Shown one piece after another: positions 25,643 to 33,535 of a DNA stretch of 64,000 nucleotides (its first letter is position 1; every line of letters begins with the position of its first letter). A model generated the notes under the pieces. The model did not search any database and was not told the origin of the DNA. It worked only from the letters and a program-made list of their open reading frames with translations. A program made the position numbers and the translations under genes. The stretch is from Flavobacteriales bacterium UBA952 (GTDB taxonomy: Bacteria > Bacteroidota > Bacteroidia > Flavobacteriales_D > Crocinitomicaceae): contig DBCS01000002.1 in NCBI GenBank assembly GCA_002293185.1, positions 179,708-243,707 of the forward strand, read 5' to 3'.

Positions 25643-27592
25643 TTACTTTTTGGGTTGCAAGACTTTCCAAACGGAGGACCTCGTTACACTATGGTAATTT
25701 TCCTTGGCTTCATGAAAAATACTTAGGGCTAAACCGTGCCCTTTCGTTGTGCGGGCTAGAGCCTCATAAATCGGTAAAACATATTTGCGTCGCCCTACTT
25801 TGAATAAAAATTGCTTCAACTCTTTTTCAATTTGAAAAATATAGTCTGAATGGGAGGCCAAAACAAACCAATCGCATAGTATTTCGCTGTTGTTGCTTTG
25901 ACCGAAATGCAATTGGCGCTCAAGTAATTGGAGTCGTTTGGGTTCGGTTTCTTTAGAAAGCGATCGAATGAAAATTTGCCATTCTTGGATGAGGTGGTCT
26001 TGATAAGTAATAGTGAGGATTCTTTTTATTTTTTTTCGCTTACCGTTTTTACGGACCCATTCGTATTTGTAGGTGGGTTCAAATGGATTTTTTCCCTTGT
26101 TAAAATCGGTAGCATAGTGGTTAATTATAGAGAGTCTAGGCGCGTCAACTTTGCTGCAATTGGAAGGTAAACCGGGCTTGAAAATCCAGTCTTTATGGTT
26201 AAAATGGAGGTTTGTCTTATGCAAGAGTTGCGCATTGAGGTAGTCAATGAATTGGTCTGCACTAATCGTTTGAAATGCAAAATTGTCGAAGTAGCTTTTC
26301 AAGAAGGCGTCAAGTCTTTTTCTTCCAATGGTATTTTCTAGTGTTCTAAAGAAAAATGCACCTTTAACGTAAGCGATATCGGACATTGCAATATCGGGGT
26401 CGCGGTTTGAGAGGTCAAGGTGTAGTTTGCTGTCCTGAAAAGTATTGTTGGCGCGCATGTCAGTGAGCGTTTGTTCGAGCTCATTAAATTCTACTTGGGC
26501 CAAGACATCTGCAATTTCTTTGCCACGAAGCGCCTCCATGATGCGCTGTTCAAAATAGACGGTCGTGCCTTCATTGAGCCAGAGGTCAGACCATGTTTGG
26601 TTCGTGACTAAATTACCAGACCATGAATGTGCTAATTCATGGGCCAGAACAGAGACCAAGCTTTTGTCGCCGGTGAGTAGTGTTGGATTGGCAAAGGTTA
26701 GCATTGGGTTTTCCATACCACCAAAAGGGAAAGAGTAGGGCAGTACCAAAACATCATAGCGCTCCCATTGATACGCTCCGTAAAGTTCTTCGGCTACTTG
26801 CATCATTTGTGGTAGGTCTTCAAATTCCTCGACACAATCAAAAAGTAATTCCTTTTCAGCATATACACCACAGTTGTTACCAAAATCATGAAAACCAATG
26901 TCTCCAACTGCTAAAGCAATGAGGTAACTCGGAATTGGTTTGGTCATTTCAAAATGATATAAGCCATTATTTTGGAGTTTCTTTGGGTTTTTTGCGCTCA
27001 TGAGCGCGAGCAAATCTTTGGGAACCTTGAGGTCTGCGCTATAGGTAATGCGGTTTGAAGGGGCGTCTTGTAATGGAATCCAGGTGCGCGTTAAAATCGC
27101 TTGCCCCTGCGTATACAAAAATGGTTTGGTTTTTGAACTTGTTAGCGTGGTGTCTAGCCAATCAAGAGCAGCTGAGGCTTCCGTTGTTTGGTAATAAATA
27201 TTGACATTGATGGTTTTCGCATCTACATTGACAAGTAAAGCTTGGCCAATGATGCTGTCTTTGTCCATGGGGCCAATTGTAAAGTCTGTTTCTTTTTCTG
27301 CACCTTTTGCTCCTAAAGTTACTTTCTGAATGAGCAATCCTTTTATGTCAAATATAGCGGTGTCGGCACCTTTGTTTTGCATTTGATGGCGCGCCACACC
27401 GTATATCGTTTGGGCTGTGAAATCTACCTCGAGATCGAGATGCAGGTGCTTGGTATTGATTTGTTCTAGGTTGGCATAACTGTGGTCATCTTGGGGTTGC
27501 TGCCGAAGTTGTTCTGTTGGGGAAGGTTTTTTGTTTGGTGGGCTTTTGCAGGCCCCCAGAAATAGAGGAAGAAGAATAAATAACCAGCGCAT
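25643..27592 (-). CDS. M1 family metallopeptidase lipoprotein
   Basis: A 649-residue zinc aminopeptidase of the leukotriene-A4-hydrolase/aminopeptidase type. The zinc site H318-E-L-A-H322 is followed by the downstream glutamate in 'LWLNEGTTVYFE', and the exopeptidase motif appears as 'FPFGGMENPMLTF'. The C-terminal helical domain characteristic of LTA4H-like enzymes seems present ('LPSNCSKVDAPR' onward). The signal sequence ends at 'LFLGACKSPP', a lipobox with Cys at residue 15, so the protein is a periplasmic or surface lipoprotein that probably trims peptides for uptake. Its start overlaps the stop of the preceding secreted-protein gene (TAATG), making it the last gene of the purB operon. 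Confidence 0.92.
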   Translation of the reverse strand: MRWLFILLPLFLGACKSPPNKKPSPTEQLRQQPQDDHSYANLEQINTKHLHLDLEVDFTAQTIYGVARHQMQNKGADTAIFDIKGLLIQKVTLGAKGAEKETDFTIGPMDKDSIIGQALLVNVDAKTINVNIYYQTTEASAALDWLDTTLTSSKTKPFLYTQGQAILTRTWIPLQDAPSNRITYSADLKVPKDLLALMSAKNPKKLQNNGLYHFEMTKPIPSYLIALAVGDIGFHDFGNNCGVYAEKELLFDCVEEFEDLPQMMQVAEELYGAYQWERYDVLVLPYSFPFGGMENPMLTFANPTLLTGDKSLVSVLAHELAHSWSGNLVTNQTWSDLWLNEGTTVYFEQRIMEALRGKEIADVLAQVEFNELEQTLTDMRANNTFQDSKLHLDLSNRDPDIAMSDIAYVKGAFFFRTLENTIGRKRLDAFLKSYFDNFAFQTISADQFIDYLNAQLLHKTNLHFNHKDWIFKPGLPSNCSKVDAPRLSIINHYATDFNKGKNPFEPTYKYEWVRKNGKRKKIKRILTITYQDHLIQEWQIFIRSLSKETEPKRLQLLERQLHFGQSNNSEILCDWFVLASHSDYIFQIEKELKQFLFKVGRRKYVLPIYEALARTTKGHGLALSIFHEAKENYHSVTRSSVWKVLQPKK

Positions 27593-29169
27593 TAGGGATT
27601 GGTTTTTAGTTGAATATAACCAAACTTTTCTTGCGGCCCAAAGATGCCATATGTATACATACCGATATTCTTGCGGTCAAATTCAAAAGCTTTAGGAACT
27701 AACAAAATGTTTTCGTTAGCTCTTTCATAGCTAATTTGGCGGCTCATATTTCCACTTTTCAAATCAATTTGTACCCATGCACCTACGTTTCGTTGCCTAG
27801 ACAAGCTAAAACTTGCTACATCTTGGGTTTGATTTTTGAAGTCGCCTGCTTCATCGTAATTCGACTTGGAATCATTGAAAATGAAATGCAATGAGGAGCC
27901 ATCGATAAAGCTTGCATAGGAACTATAGGGGCCGTAGTCGTTGATGCTCACTTGAATTTTAGGGATGCGTTGTTCCCAGCGCAATTGCCCGTTCGTATCA
28001 ATACAAAAGGCAACAATATCGTTGTAATAATAATAATTGGTGGTCATGCGCTGACCTGTTTGATTATTGAAAGTTGTACTGGTGTAAACGTAGTATTTTT
28101 CAATAGATCCTACATAGCTACCATCGGGTAAGGTAAAGATGTCCCGAACATCGTAACGCGACAGTTGAGGATCTTCGTTGCGTCTTTCTAATCTTCTTTG
28201 GATGCGCATTTGCTCCGAAGTGCGGTATTCATTGAGCATAATTTCACTGCTAAAAGGAAGAAAGCCAACGGCCATAGCGGTGTCAGTAGTTAAATTGAGT
28301 TGCGCACTAAAAAAACCATCTTGCATGCCGTCCCATTCACTGTTGCTGTAGATTCCAAATAGGGTAAGGCGATCGGGGTGTTGAGCATTCATTATAAAAT
28401 TAGAGATGCGTTTTCCTTCAAGTTCAAAGGTATAATCTTTGAGTCCCTCGTTATTGAGTTGATAAACGTGTATATTTTTAAATGCTTTACGGATTCTCAC
28501 ACCTTGGTTTTCGATGGCGTTAAGTTCAATTATGCCTATAAAAAATTCACCGTTGTTCGTTAAAAAATAATCTTCGATCGAACTCAAATTTGCGTCGTAA
28601 GGCAAGCTGTATTCTCCCGAATGAAGCACTTCGAGCGCATAGTTGAAGATTTTGTATCCGTAAGTATCTGTCCCATTGCGTTTGCCAGGAATTTGATAAT
28701 AGGCAACAAATAAGGATCTATCAGGCGACTCGAGTATGTTGAATTCAGGAAGTGCATTTGGCCTTGGATCTATATATTGTAATATTTCTTGCTCTTCTCC
28801 TGCATTGAATTCTGCATCCAAGACTTTTACAAAGAGCTTCATTTCTTTATTGTTGCGATCTGCAACAAATATAAGATGTTGTTGATCGCCTCTAAGCGTT
28901 TGGACGTAATATCCAAAACCCTCTGGTGTAACGGGTTTAACTTTGGTCCCTATGGTCGGGTTGAGCTGCTCAAATTGTGTAAGTTGAAAACCGGAACCCC
29001 CAAATTGACTTGTGGCATGAATGGTCGAAAATTGTTGGTTTTGGTCAGCCAAAATTGATAGCAGTTGGCCTTTGTTGCGTTGGAGTTGACCCCATTGCCA
29101 ATTGAGCTCTTGCGCATTTAATGCAAACGAAAAAGCAAGTAGAAAGGCAAAATATAGGGCTTGTTGCAT
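27592..29169 (-). CDS. Secreted protein of unknown function
   Basis: A 525-residue exported protein with a clear signal peptide (MQQALYFAFLLAFSFALNAQ). I do not recognise the family. The sequence is beta-rich with recurring aromatic and Asn/Gln patches ('FNYALEVLHSGEYSLPY', 'FFIGIIELNAIENQGVR', 'MTTNYYYYNDIVAFCIDTNGQLRWEQRIPK'), consistent with a beta-propeller-like periplasmic protein. It ends 'FGYIQLKTNP' without a T9SS sorting domain. It is flanked by TAATG overlaps on both sides (purB upstream, M1 peptidase downstream), so it is probably translated in step with them. Confidence 0.7.
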   Translation of the reverse strand: MQQALYFAFLLAFSFALNAQELNWQWGQLQRNKGQLLSILADQNQQFSTIHATSQFGGSGFQLTQFEQLNPTIGTKVKPVTPEGFGYYVQTLRGDQQHLIFVADRNNKEMKLFVKVLDAEFNAGEEQEILQYIDPRPNALPEFNILESPDRSLFVAYYQIPGKRNGTDTYGYKIFNYALEVLHSGEYSLPYDANLSSIEDYFLTNNGEFFIGIIELNAIENQGVRIRKAFKNIHVYQLNNEGLKDYTFELEGKRISNFIMNAQHPDRLTLFGIYSNSEWDGMQDGFFSAQLNLTTDTAMAVGFLPFSSEIMLNEYRTSEQMRIQRRLERRNEDPQLSRYDVRDIFTLPDGSYVGSIEKYYVYTSTTFNNQTGQRMTTNYYYYNDIVAFCIDTNGQLRWEQRIPKIQVSINDYGPYSSYASFIDGSSLHFIFNDSKSNYDEAGDFKNQTQDVASFSLSRQRNVGAWVQIDLKSGNMSRQISYERANENILLVPKAFEFDRKNIGMYTYGIFGPQEKFGYIQLKTNP

Positions 29170-30524
29170 TACTTCACGAGTTGAACACCTAAATAATTAG
29201 TGGGGCTGATGTGTTTGAGTTCTGTTTTGAGTTGGTCGCTGATGGCAAGTTCTTCAATAAACGCATGAACGCTCTTTTTGGTAACGCGCTCATTTTTGCG
29301 CGTAAGGCCTTTAAGCGCTTCATATGGTTTTTCGAAACCCTCACGGCGCAGGATGGTTTGAATGGCCTCAGCGACAACAGCCCAGTTATTCTCGAGATCT
29401 TGTGTAAGGGCCTCCTGATTGAGTAGAAGCTTTTCGAGGCCTTTGAGCGTGGCGCCAAATGCAATTATGCTGTGAGCAAGAGGTACACCAACCACGCGCA
29501 GTACGGTAGAATCTGTGAGGTCTCGTTGTAAGCGAGAAACGGGAAGTTTTGCGGCTAAATGTTCAAAAAGCGCATTGGCCAAACCAATATTGCCTTCCGA
29601 GTTTTCAAAATCGATGGGGTTTACTTTATGAGGCATCGCTGAGGAGCCAATTTCACCGGCCTTGATTTGTTGTTTGAAGTAATCCATGGAGATGTAAGTC
29701 CACATGTCTCGGTCGAGGTCGAGTAGAATATTATTGATGCGTTTCATGCAGTCAAAAATAGCAGCTAATTGATCGTAGTGCTCAATTTGGGTAGTGGTTT
29801 GAGAGCGCTCTAAACCGAGGGTATTGTTCACAAAATGATTGCCAAAGGCAACCCAATCGGTATTGGGGTAGGCGACAAAATGCGCATTAAAGTTCCCAGT
29901 AGCGCCGCCAAATTTAGCGGGTAGCTTCAGGGTTTTTAAATGTGTAATTTGCTTATTTAGACGCTCTGCAAAAACTTGAATTTCTTTACCAAGGCGGGTA
30001 GGCGAGGCAGGCTGGCCATGGGTGCGGGCAAGCATCGGCACCTCTTTCCAATCTTGTGCCAAAGACACGAGCTTGTTATGTACGGCCATGAGTTCAGGTA
30101 AGTAAACCGCTTCAATTCCGTCTTTGAGTGAAAGCGGAATAGAGGTGTTGTTGATATCTTGCGAGGTCAGACCAAAGTGGATGAACTCAAGATAGGCTTC
30201 TAAACCGAGTGCTTTCATTTTTTCTTTTAGAAAATACTCTACGGCTTTGACGTCGTGGTTGGTGGTGCGCTCTGATTCTTTGATCCAAAGTGCATCGGCT
30301 TGAGAGAAATGAGTATAAATAGCACGCAACGCTGGGAATTGGGCTTTGGGGAACTCCTGCAAATTAGAAATACCACTTTCTACAAGGGCGATCAGGTATT
30401 CGACCTCTACTAAGACGCGGTAGCGAATGAGTCCAAATTCTGAAAAATAGGCTTGAAGAGCTGCTGTTTTGGATTGGTAGCGACCATCTATAGGGGAGAT
30501 CGCGGTAAGAGCGTTAAATTCCAT
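29169..30524 (-). CDS. purB: Adenylosuccinate lyase
   Basis: PurB catalyses two steps of purine synthesis: SAICAR to AICAR plus fumarate, and adenylosuccinate to AMP plus fumarate. From the ATG at 30524 it is 451 residues, beginning 'MEFNALTAISPIDGRYQSK'. The fumarase/aspartase superfamily signature 'GSSAMPHKVNPIDFEN' lies near residue 295, and the conserved 'ERTTNHDVKAVEYFL' and 'HFGLTSQDINNTSI' blocks are present. The open frame continues to 30614, but the extension crosses a good promoter box (30547-30540), so 30524 is preferred. It shares a TAATG overlap with the following secreted-protein gene. Confidence 0.96.
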   Translation of the reverse strand: MEFNALTAISPIDGRYQSKTAALQAYFSEFGLIRYRVLVEVEYLIALVESGISNLQEFPKAQFPALRAIYTHFSQADALWIKESERTTNHDVKAVEYFLKEKMKALGLEAYLEFIHFGLTSQDINNTSIPLSLKDGIEAVYLPELMAVHNKLVSLAQDWKEVPMLARTHGQPASPTRLGKEIQVFAERLNKQITHLKTLKLPAKFGGATGNFNAHFVAYPNTDWVAFGNHFVNNTLGLERSQTTTQIEHYDQLAAIFDCMKRINNILLDLDRDMWTYISMDYFKQQIKAGEIGSSAMPHKVNPIDFENSEGNIGLANALFEHLAAKLPVSRLQRDLTDSTVLRVVGVPLAHSIIAFGATLKGLEKLLLNQEALTQDLENNWAVVAEAIQTILRREGFEKPYEALKGLTRKNERVTKKSVHAFIEELAISDQLKTELKHISPTNYLGVQLVK

Positions 30525-30539
30525 GTCGTATCTAAAGCA

Positions 30540-30547
30540 CAAAGATA
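30540..30547 (-). promoter_or_regulatory. Putative purB promoter -7 box
   Basis: On the minus strand TATCTTTG exactly matches TAnnTTTG. It lies 16 bp before the preferred purB ATG. It forms a divergent promoter pair with the ctaA box at 30590-30597. Confidence 0.55.
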
Positions 30548-30589
30548 CAATAAGTGCTAAAAATAGAAAAACGGAATACTGATTTGTCG

Positions 30590-30597
30590 TAATTTTG
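30590..30597 (+). promoter_or_regulatory. Putative heme A synthase promoter -7 box
   Basis: TAATTTTG exactly matches TAnnTTTG and ends only 4 bp before the ATG at 30602. The expected transcript start coincides with the start codon, so the mRNA may be leaderless. Confidence 0.5.
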
Positions 30598-30601
30598 CTG
30601 C

Positions 30602-31618
30602 ATGCAAGGTTCAACGCGTTTTATTCGGTTTCAGTGGGTGGTTTTGGTCCTCATTTTTTTGGTGGTTTTTGCTGGAAGTTTTGTGCGTATTTCAGGAAGC
30701 GGTATGGGTTGTCCTGATTGGCCAAAATGCTTCGGAAAATGGGTTCCGCCAACTGAACTTTCCGAATTACCTGCAGACTACCGAGAAGCTTATTTACTGA
30801 AGCGTCAAAAAAAAGTCGAAAAGTTCTGTTCTTTTTTGAATCGAATTGGTATGGATGCAACCGCCCATAAAATTCAAAACGACCCAACAGTATATATTGA
30901 AGAGGCTTTCAATGCACGCAAAACCTGGATTGAATACATCAATCGCTTAGCTGGTTTTTTGGCTGGTAATGCCATGCTGCTGAGTTTTGGTTGGTTGTTG
31001 CTTTATTATCGCAAACGCAAGTGGCTCCTTTTAGCTGGGCTTAATCTTGTCTTAATGGGTATTGAAGCTTGGTTTGGATCCATAGTAGTAGCGACTAATT
31101 TGGTGCCCTGGACCATCACTATTCACCTCTTTTTGGCCTTGGTGATCATCGGCATCCAGTTGTATTTACTCCATAACGTACAAAACAAAAAACGTCAAGA
31201 CCTCCCAAAAGAAAAATCTTTTCAGTGGCTGAGCTGGCTTATTTTGGTTATTACTTTCTATCAAATGTTTTTGGGTACCCAAGTCAGAGAATCGATAGAC
31301 GCTTTAGTCAAGAAAGGCTATACCAGAGCAGAATGGATAGAACAACTCGGGCTACCGTTTTTTATTCATAGAAGTTTCAGTTGGTTGGTTCTGATTTTAC
31401 TTGTTTATTTATTTTGGCAAAACCGCAAAAAGTGGCATTATGCGCGTATCAATGTGGCATTTTATTTATTGGCTTCCGAGCTCATCACAGGCGTAGCACT
31501 GGCCTACGCAGACATGCCTGGTCTGGTCCAAACGGCCCACTTGGTCTTTGCAAGTATTCTACTCGCCGTTTTGCTTTTAATGCGTTACGATCAAGCACAG
31601 CAAATCAAACGTATTTAA
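30602..31618 (+). CDS. ctaA: COX15/CtaA family heme A synthase
   Basis: This integral membrane enzyme oxidises the C8 methyl of heme O to give heme A for cytochrome c oxidase. The 338-residue protein has about eight hydrophobic segments and the family start 'FVRISGSGMGCPDWPKCFGKW'. Conserved histidines are seen in 'TIHLFLALVIIG', 'FIHRSFSWLVLIL' and 'LVQTAHLVFASILL'. At the fourth site, where many CtaA proteins have E-x-x-H-R, it reads 'WIEYINRLAGF', that is Asn instead of His. The long loop of about 55 residues after the first helix ('LPADYREAYLLKRQKKVEKF') is as in Bacteroidota members I recall. It is divergent from purB. Confidence 0.9.
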   Translation: MQGSTRFIRFQWVVLVLIFLVVFAGSFVRISGSGMGCPDWPKCFGKWVPPTELSELPADYREAYLLKRQKKVEKFCSFLNRIGMDATAHKIQNDPTVYIEEAFNARKTWIEYINRLAGFLAGNAMLLSFGWLLLYYRKRKWLLLAGLNLVLMGIEAWFGSIVVATNLVPWTITIHLFLALVIIGIQLYLLHNVQNKKRQDLPKEKSFQWLSWLILVITFYQMFLGTQVRESIDALVKKGYTRAEWIEQLGLPFFIHRSFSWLVLILLVYLFWQNRKKWHYARINVAFYLLASELITGVALAYADMPGLVQTAHLVFASILLAVLLLMRYDQAQQIKRI

Positions 31619-31673
31619 AGTTTCGCTACACCTTCACCTCGGTTTTTACGTTACTTTAGTTTGTGTTTTTATC

Positions 31674-32240
31674 ATGATGAGTCAAGAACCCCAAACAGAA
31701 CTCCTTCAAGCCGCCACTTCTGGCGATCGCAGGGCCCAACTGGCGCTTTACCAGTTGTGTTATCCGGTTCTGATCAGCACTGCTCGTCGCTATTACCATA
31801 ATTCAGATGAGCAAATGACCGTCGTTAACAACGCATTTGTGAAGGTCATTCAGTACCTAGGTCAATACGAGACGGGTAGATTTTTAAGTTGGGTAAAGCG
31901 CATCATTTCAAATGAAATCATCGACGAATACCGCCGCAACAAGCGCTACCACGAGCTCTATAAGTTCGATGCGCCAGTTGAGGAAAGAGGAAGCACAGAT
32001 TTTCAGACCGATGCCATTTTTACAGAGGAGCAATTGCAGCAAATGCTTCTCTGTTTGTCTGAATCTGCGCGTTTGGTTTTTAACCTTTTTGCCATTGAAG
32101 GCTTCAGCCACAAAGAAATTGCCAATATGTTGGGCGTTACGGAAGAAACATCCAAGTGGCACACCAAAATGGCCAGAAAAAAATTAAAAGAACTCATTAT
32201 CATACACTATGAAAAAACAGGAAGAAAATTCGTTGGATAA
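31674..32240 (+). CDS. ECF-type RNA polymerase sigma factor (second)
   Basis: A 188-residue ECF sigma factor. Region 2 shows 'LYQLCYPVLISTARRYY', 'MTVVNNAFVKVIQYLGQYE' and 'LSWVKRIISNEIIDEYRR'. Region 4 contains 'SARLVFNLFAIEGFSHKEIA' followed by 'MLGVTEETSKWHTKMARKKL'. Two adjacent ATGs (31674 and 31677) are possible starts. The 3' end overlaps the next gene by 32 bp, an unusually long overlap that would tie its translation tightly to that of its membrane partner. A weak -7-like box (TAGTTTG near 31655) lies upstream. Confidence 0.88.
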   Translation: MMSQEPQTELLQAATSGDRRAQLALYQLCYPVLISTARRYYHNSDEQMTVVNNAFVKVIQYLGQYETGRFLSWVKRIISNEIIDEYRRNKRYHELYKFDAPVEERGSTDFQTDAIFTEEQLQQMLLCLSESARLVFNLFAIEGFSHKEIANMLGVTEETSKWHTKMARKKLKELIIIHYEKTGRKFVG

Positions 32241-33447
32241 ACTTTTTGCATCCTTAGCCGAACCTTCGGCTCAAACGCCTTCTGCAGCCTATCTGCAAGA
32301 CCTTGAGGCGCGCCTAAACGCGCTTGGTCAAAAACGTCGTAAACTACTCGGAATGTGGTGGTTTTGGTCGGTGTTTGGTGCCATCCTCAGCATTGGGCTA
32401 TTCGCTTACTGGCAAAGTGAAGCCAGTACTTCTACAGCCTCAAAATCTCAAAAAGTGGAGCAAAAAACACAACGCTTTTTGGATGCAAAAAACGCTAAAG
32501 TTGCAACCTTCCATTTGAACTCCTCTAAACTCAATTCCTCCAGATCATTACACAACTCTAATCTTACTTCTTCTCCAGCTCATCCTGATATTTCATTTTC
32601 AATAGCGCCCTTTCATATTTCGCTTTTGCCAGCAAAAGCTGCTCCAATTGCTGATTTCTATTCAATGGAGGCTGCGTCAATAGACATTTCAGTTCTTTCT
32701 GATACCACTTCCAGCGTAGCAATTGAAATAACCGATGATCAAGTAGTTTTAGAAACGAAAACCATCGCAATCGATACCAATGGTCTTACTAAAGCCAATT
32801 TGGAACGCACCGCAATAATGCCACCTCACACGCAAAAAAGATTCACACATGCGATTGGCTTGCAATTTGGAGTAAGTGGTATTTTCTCTAGTTTTGAGGT
32901 GCCCAGTACTTTGACTACTATTCCAGAGCCTTTAACGCCTAAAGAATTTCGTGAATGGCGCGAACTCGGCGAGCGGCAAACCTCTAGCTGGGATTTCAAT
33001 CTTCGTTATCAACTATTTTTTGGTAAATGGGCTTTGCAAACGGGCCTAAATTACCTAGAGTGGGGAGAGCAATATACTTATGAGGTGATATCTGTCGAAG
33101 GTACCAACCGTTATCAGTATATTCAAATTCCGCTGGGGCTGAGTTACCAAATTCCAATGCGTCAAATATTGTTTCGTCCTACCGTAGGACTTGCGATGGG
33201 TTATGGTATCAAACGAGATGGGGCATATATTTTGCCAAATAACAATGGAGTTGCAGTTGTTGAAGCAAAGAAGTGGGCTGCTAATGCCTACGCGCAATTC
33301 GAATTGGTTTATCAAGCCAATAAGCAATTACAATTTTCAATCGCACCGGTTTTACGCTATTCGCTGGGTAAAGTCGTTGATCATGACGATATAATGAACC
33401 GTTATCAGTCCGTTGGTTTGCTAACAGGCTTTTCATTTGCCTTCTAG
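32209..33447 (+). CDS. Anti-sigma-like transmembrane protein fused to a C-terminal beta-barrel domain
   Basis: A 412-residue protein that overlaps the ECF sigma gene by 32 bp. Residues 1-46 are a charged cytoplasmic segment ('LDKLFASLAEPSAQTPSAAY', then 'LEARLNALGQKRRKL'), and residues about 48-66 are one membrane helix ('MWWFWSVFGAILSIGLFAYW'). A Ser/Thr-rich linker of about 140 residues follows. From about residue 213 alternating beta strands appear ('HAIGLQFGVSGIFSSF', 'WALQTGLNYLEWGEQY', 'LFRPTVGLAMGYGI', 'NAYAQFELVY', 'FSIAPVLRYSLGKV'). The end 'VGLLTGFSFAF' has the C-terminal Phe of outer-membrane barrels. If both parts insert, the protein spans both membranes and could signal directly from surface to sigma factor (inference). 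Confidence 0.75.
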   Translation: MKKQEENSLDKLFASLAEPSAQTPSAAYLQDLEARLNALGQKRRKLLGMWWFWSVFGAILSIGLFAYWQSEASTSTASKSQKVEQKTQRFLDAKNAKVATFHLNSSKLNSSRSLHNSNLTSSPAHPDISFSIAPFHISLLPAKAAPIADFYSMEAASIDISVLSDTTSSVAIEITDDQVVLETKTIAIDTNGLTKANLERTAIMPPHTQKRFTHAIGLQFGVSGIFSSFEVPSTLTTIPEPLTPKEFREWRELGERQTSSWDFNLRYQLFFGKWALQTGLNYLEWGEQYTYEVISVEGTNRYQYIQIPLGLSYQIPMRQILFRPTVGLAMGYGIKRDGAYILPNNNGVAVVEAKKWAANAYAQFELVYQANKQLQFSIAPVLRYSLGKVVDHDDIMNRYQSVGLLTGFSFAF

Positions 33448-33472
33448 AAATCAGCTTCTTGGTGGCATTAAA

Positions 33473-33499
33473 AACTTAGTGTATAAAGTACACTAAGTT
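33473..33499. repeat. Perfect 11-bp inverted repeat between barrel gene and ketosynthase gene
   Basis: The arms AACTTAGTGTA (33473-33483) and TACACTAAGTT (33489-33499) are exact reverse complements around a 5-nt spacer. No T-run follows on the plus strand, although TTTTT follows on the minus strand. It lies 12 bp upstream of a -7-like TAACTTTA (33511-33518) for the next gene, so it could be an operator or an RNA hairpin. Confidence 0.6.
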
Positions 33500-33535
33500 G
33501 AAAATTCTGTTAACTTTACCTGTAAATCCAATCCT

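Noticed and set aside
30525..30614. N-terminal extension of purB by 30 residues
   Set aside because: The extension would cross a perfect promoter box, and the conserved protein start is 'MEFNALTAISPIDGRY' at 30524.
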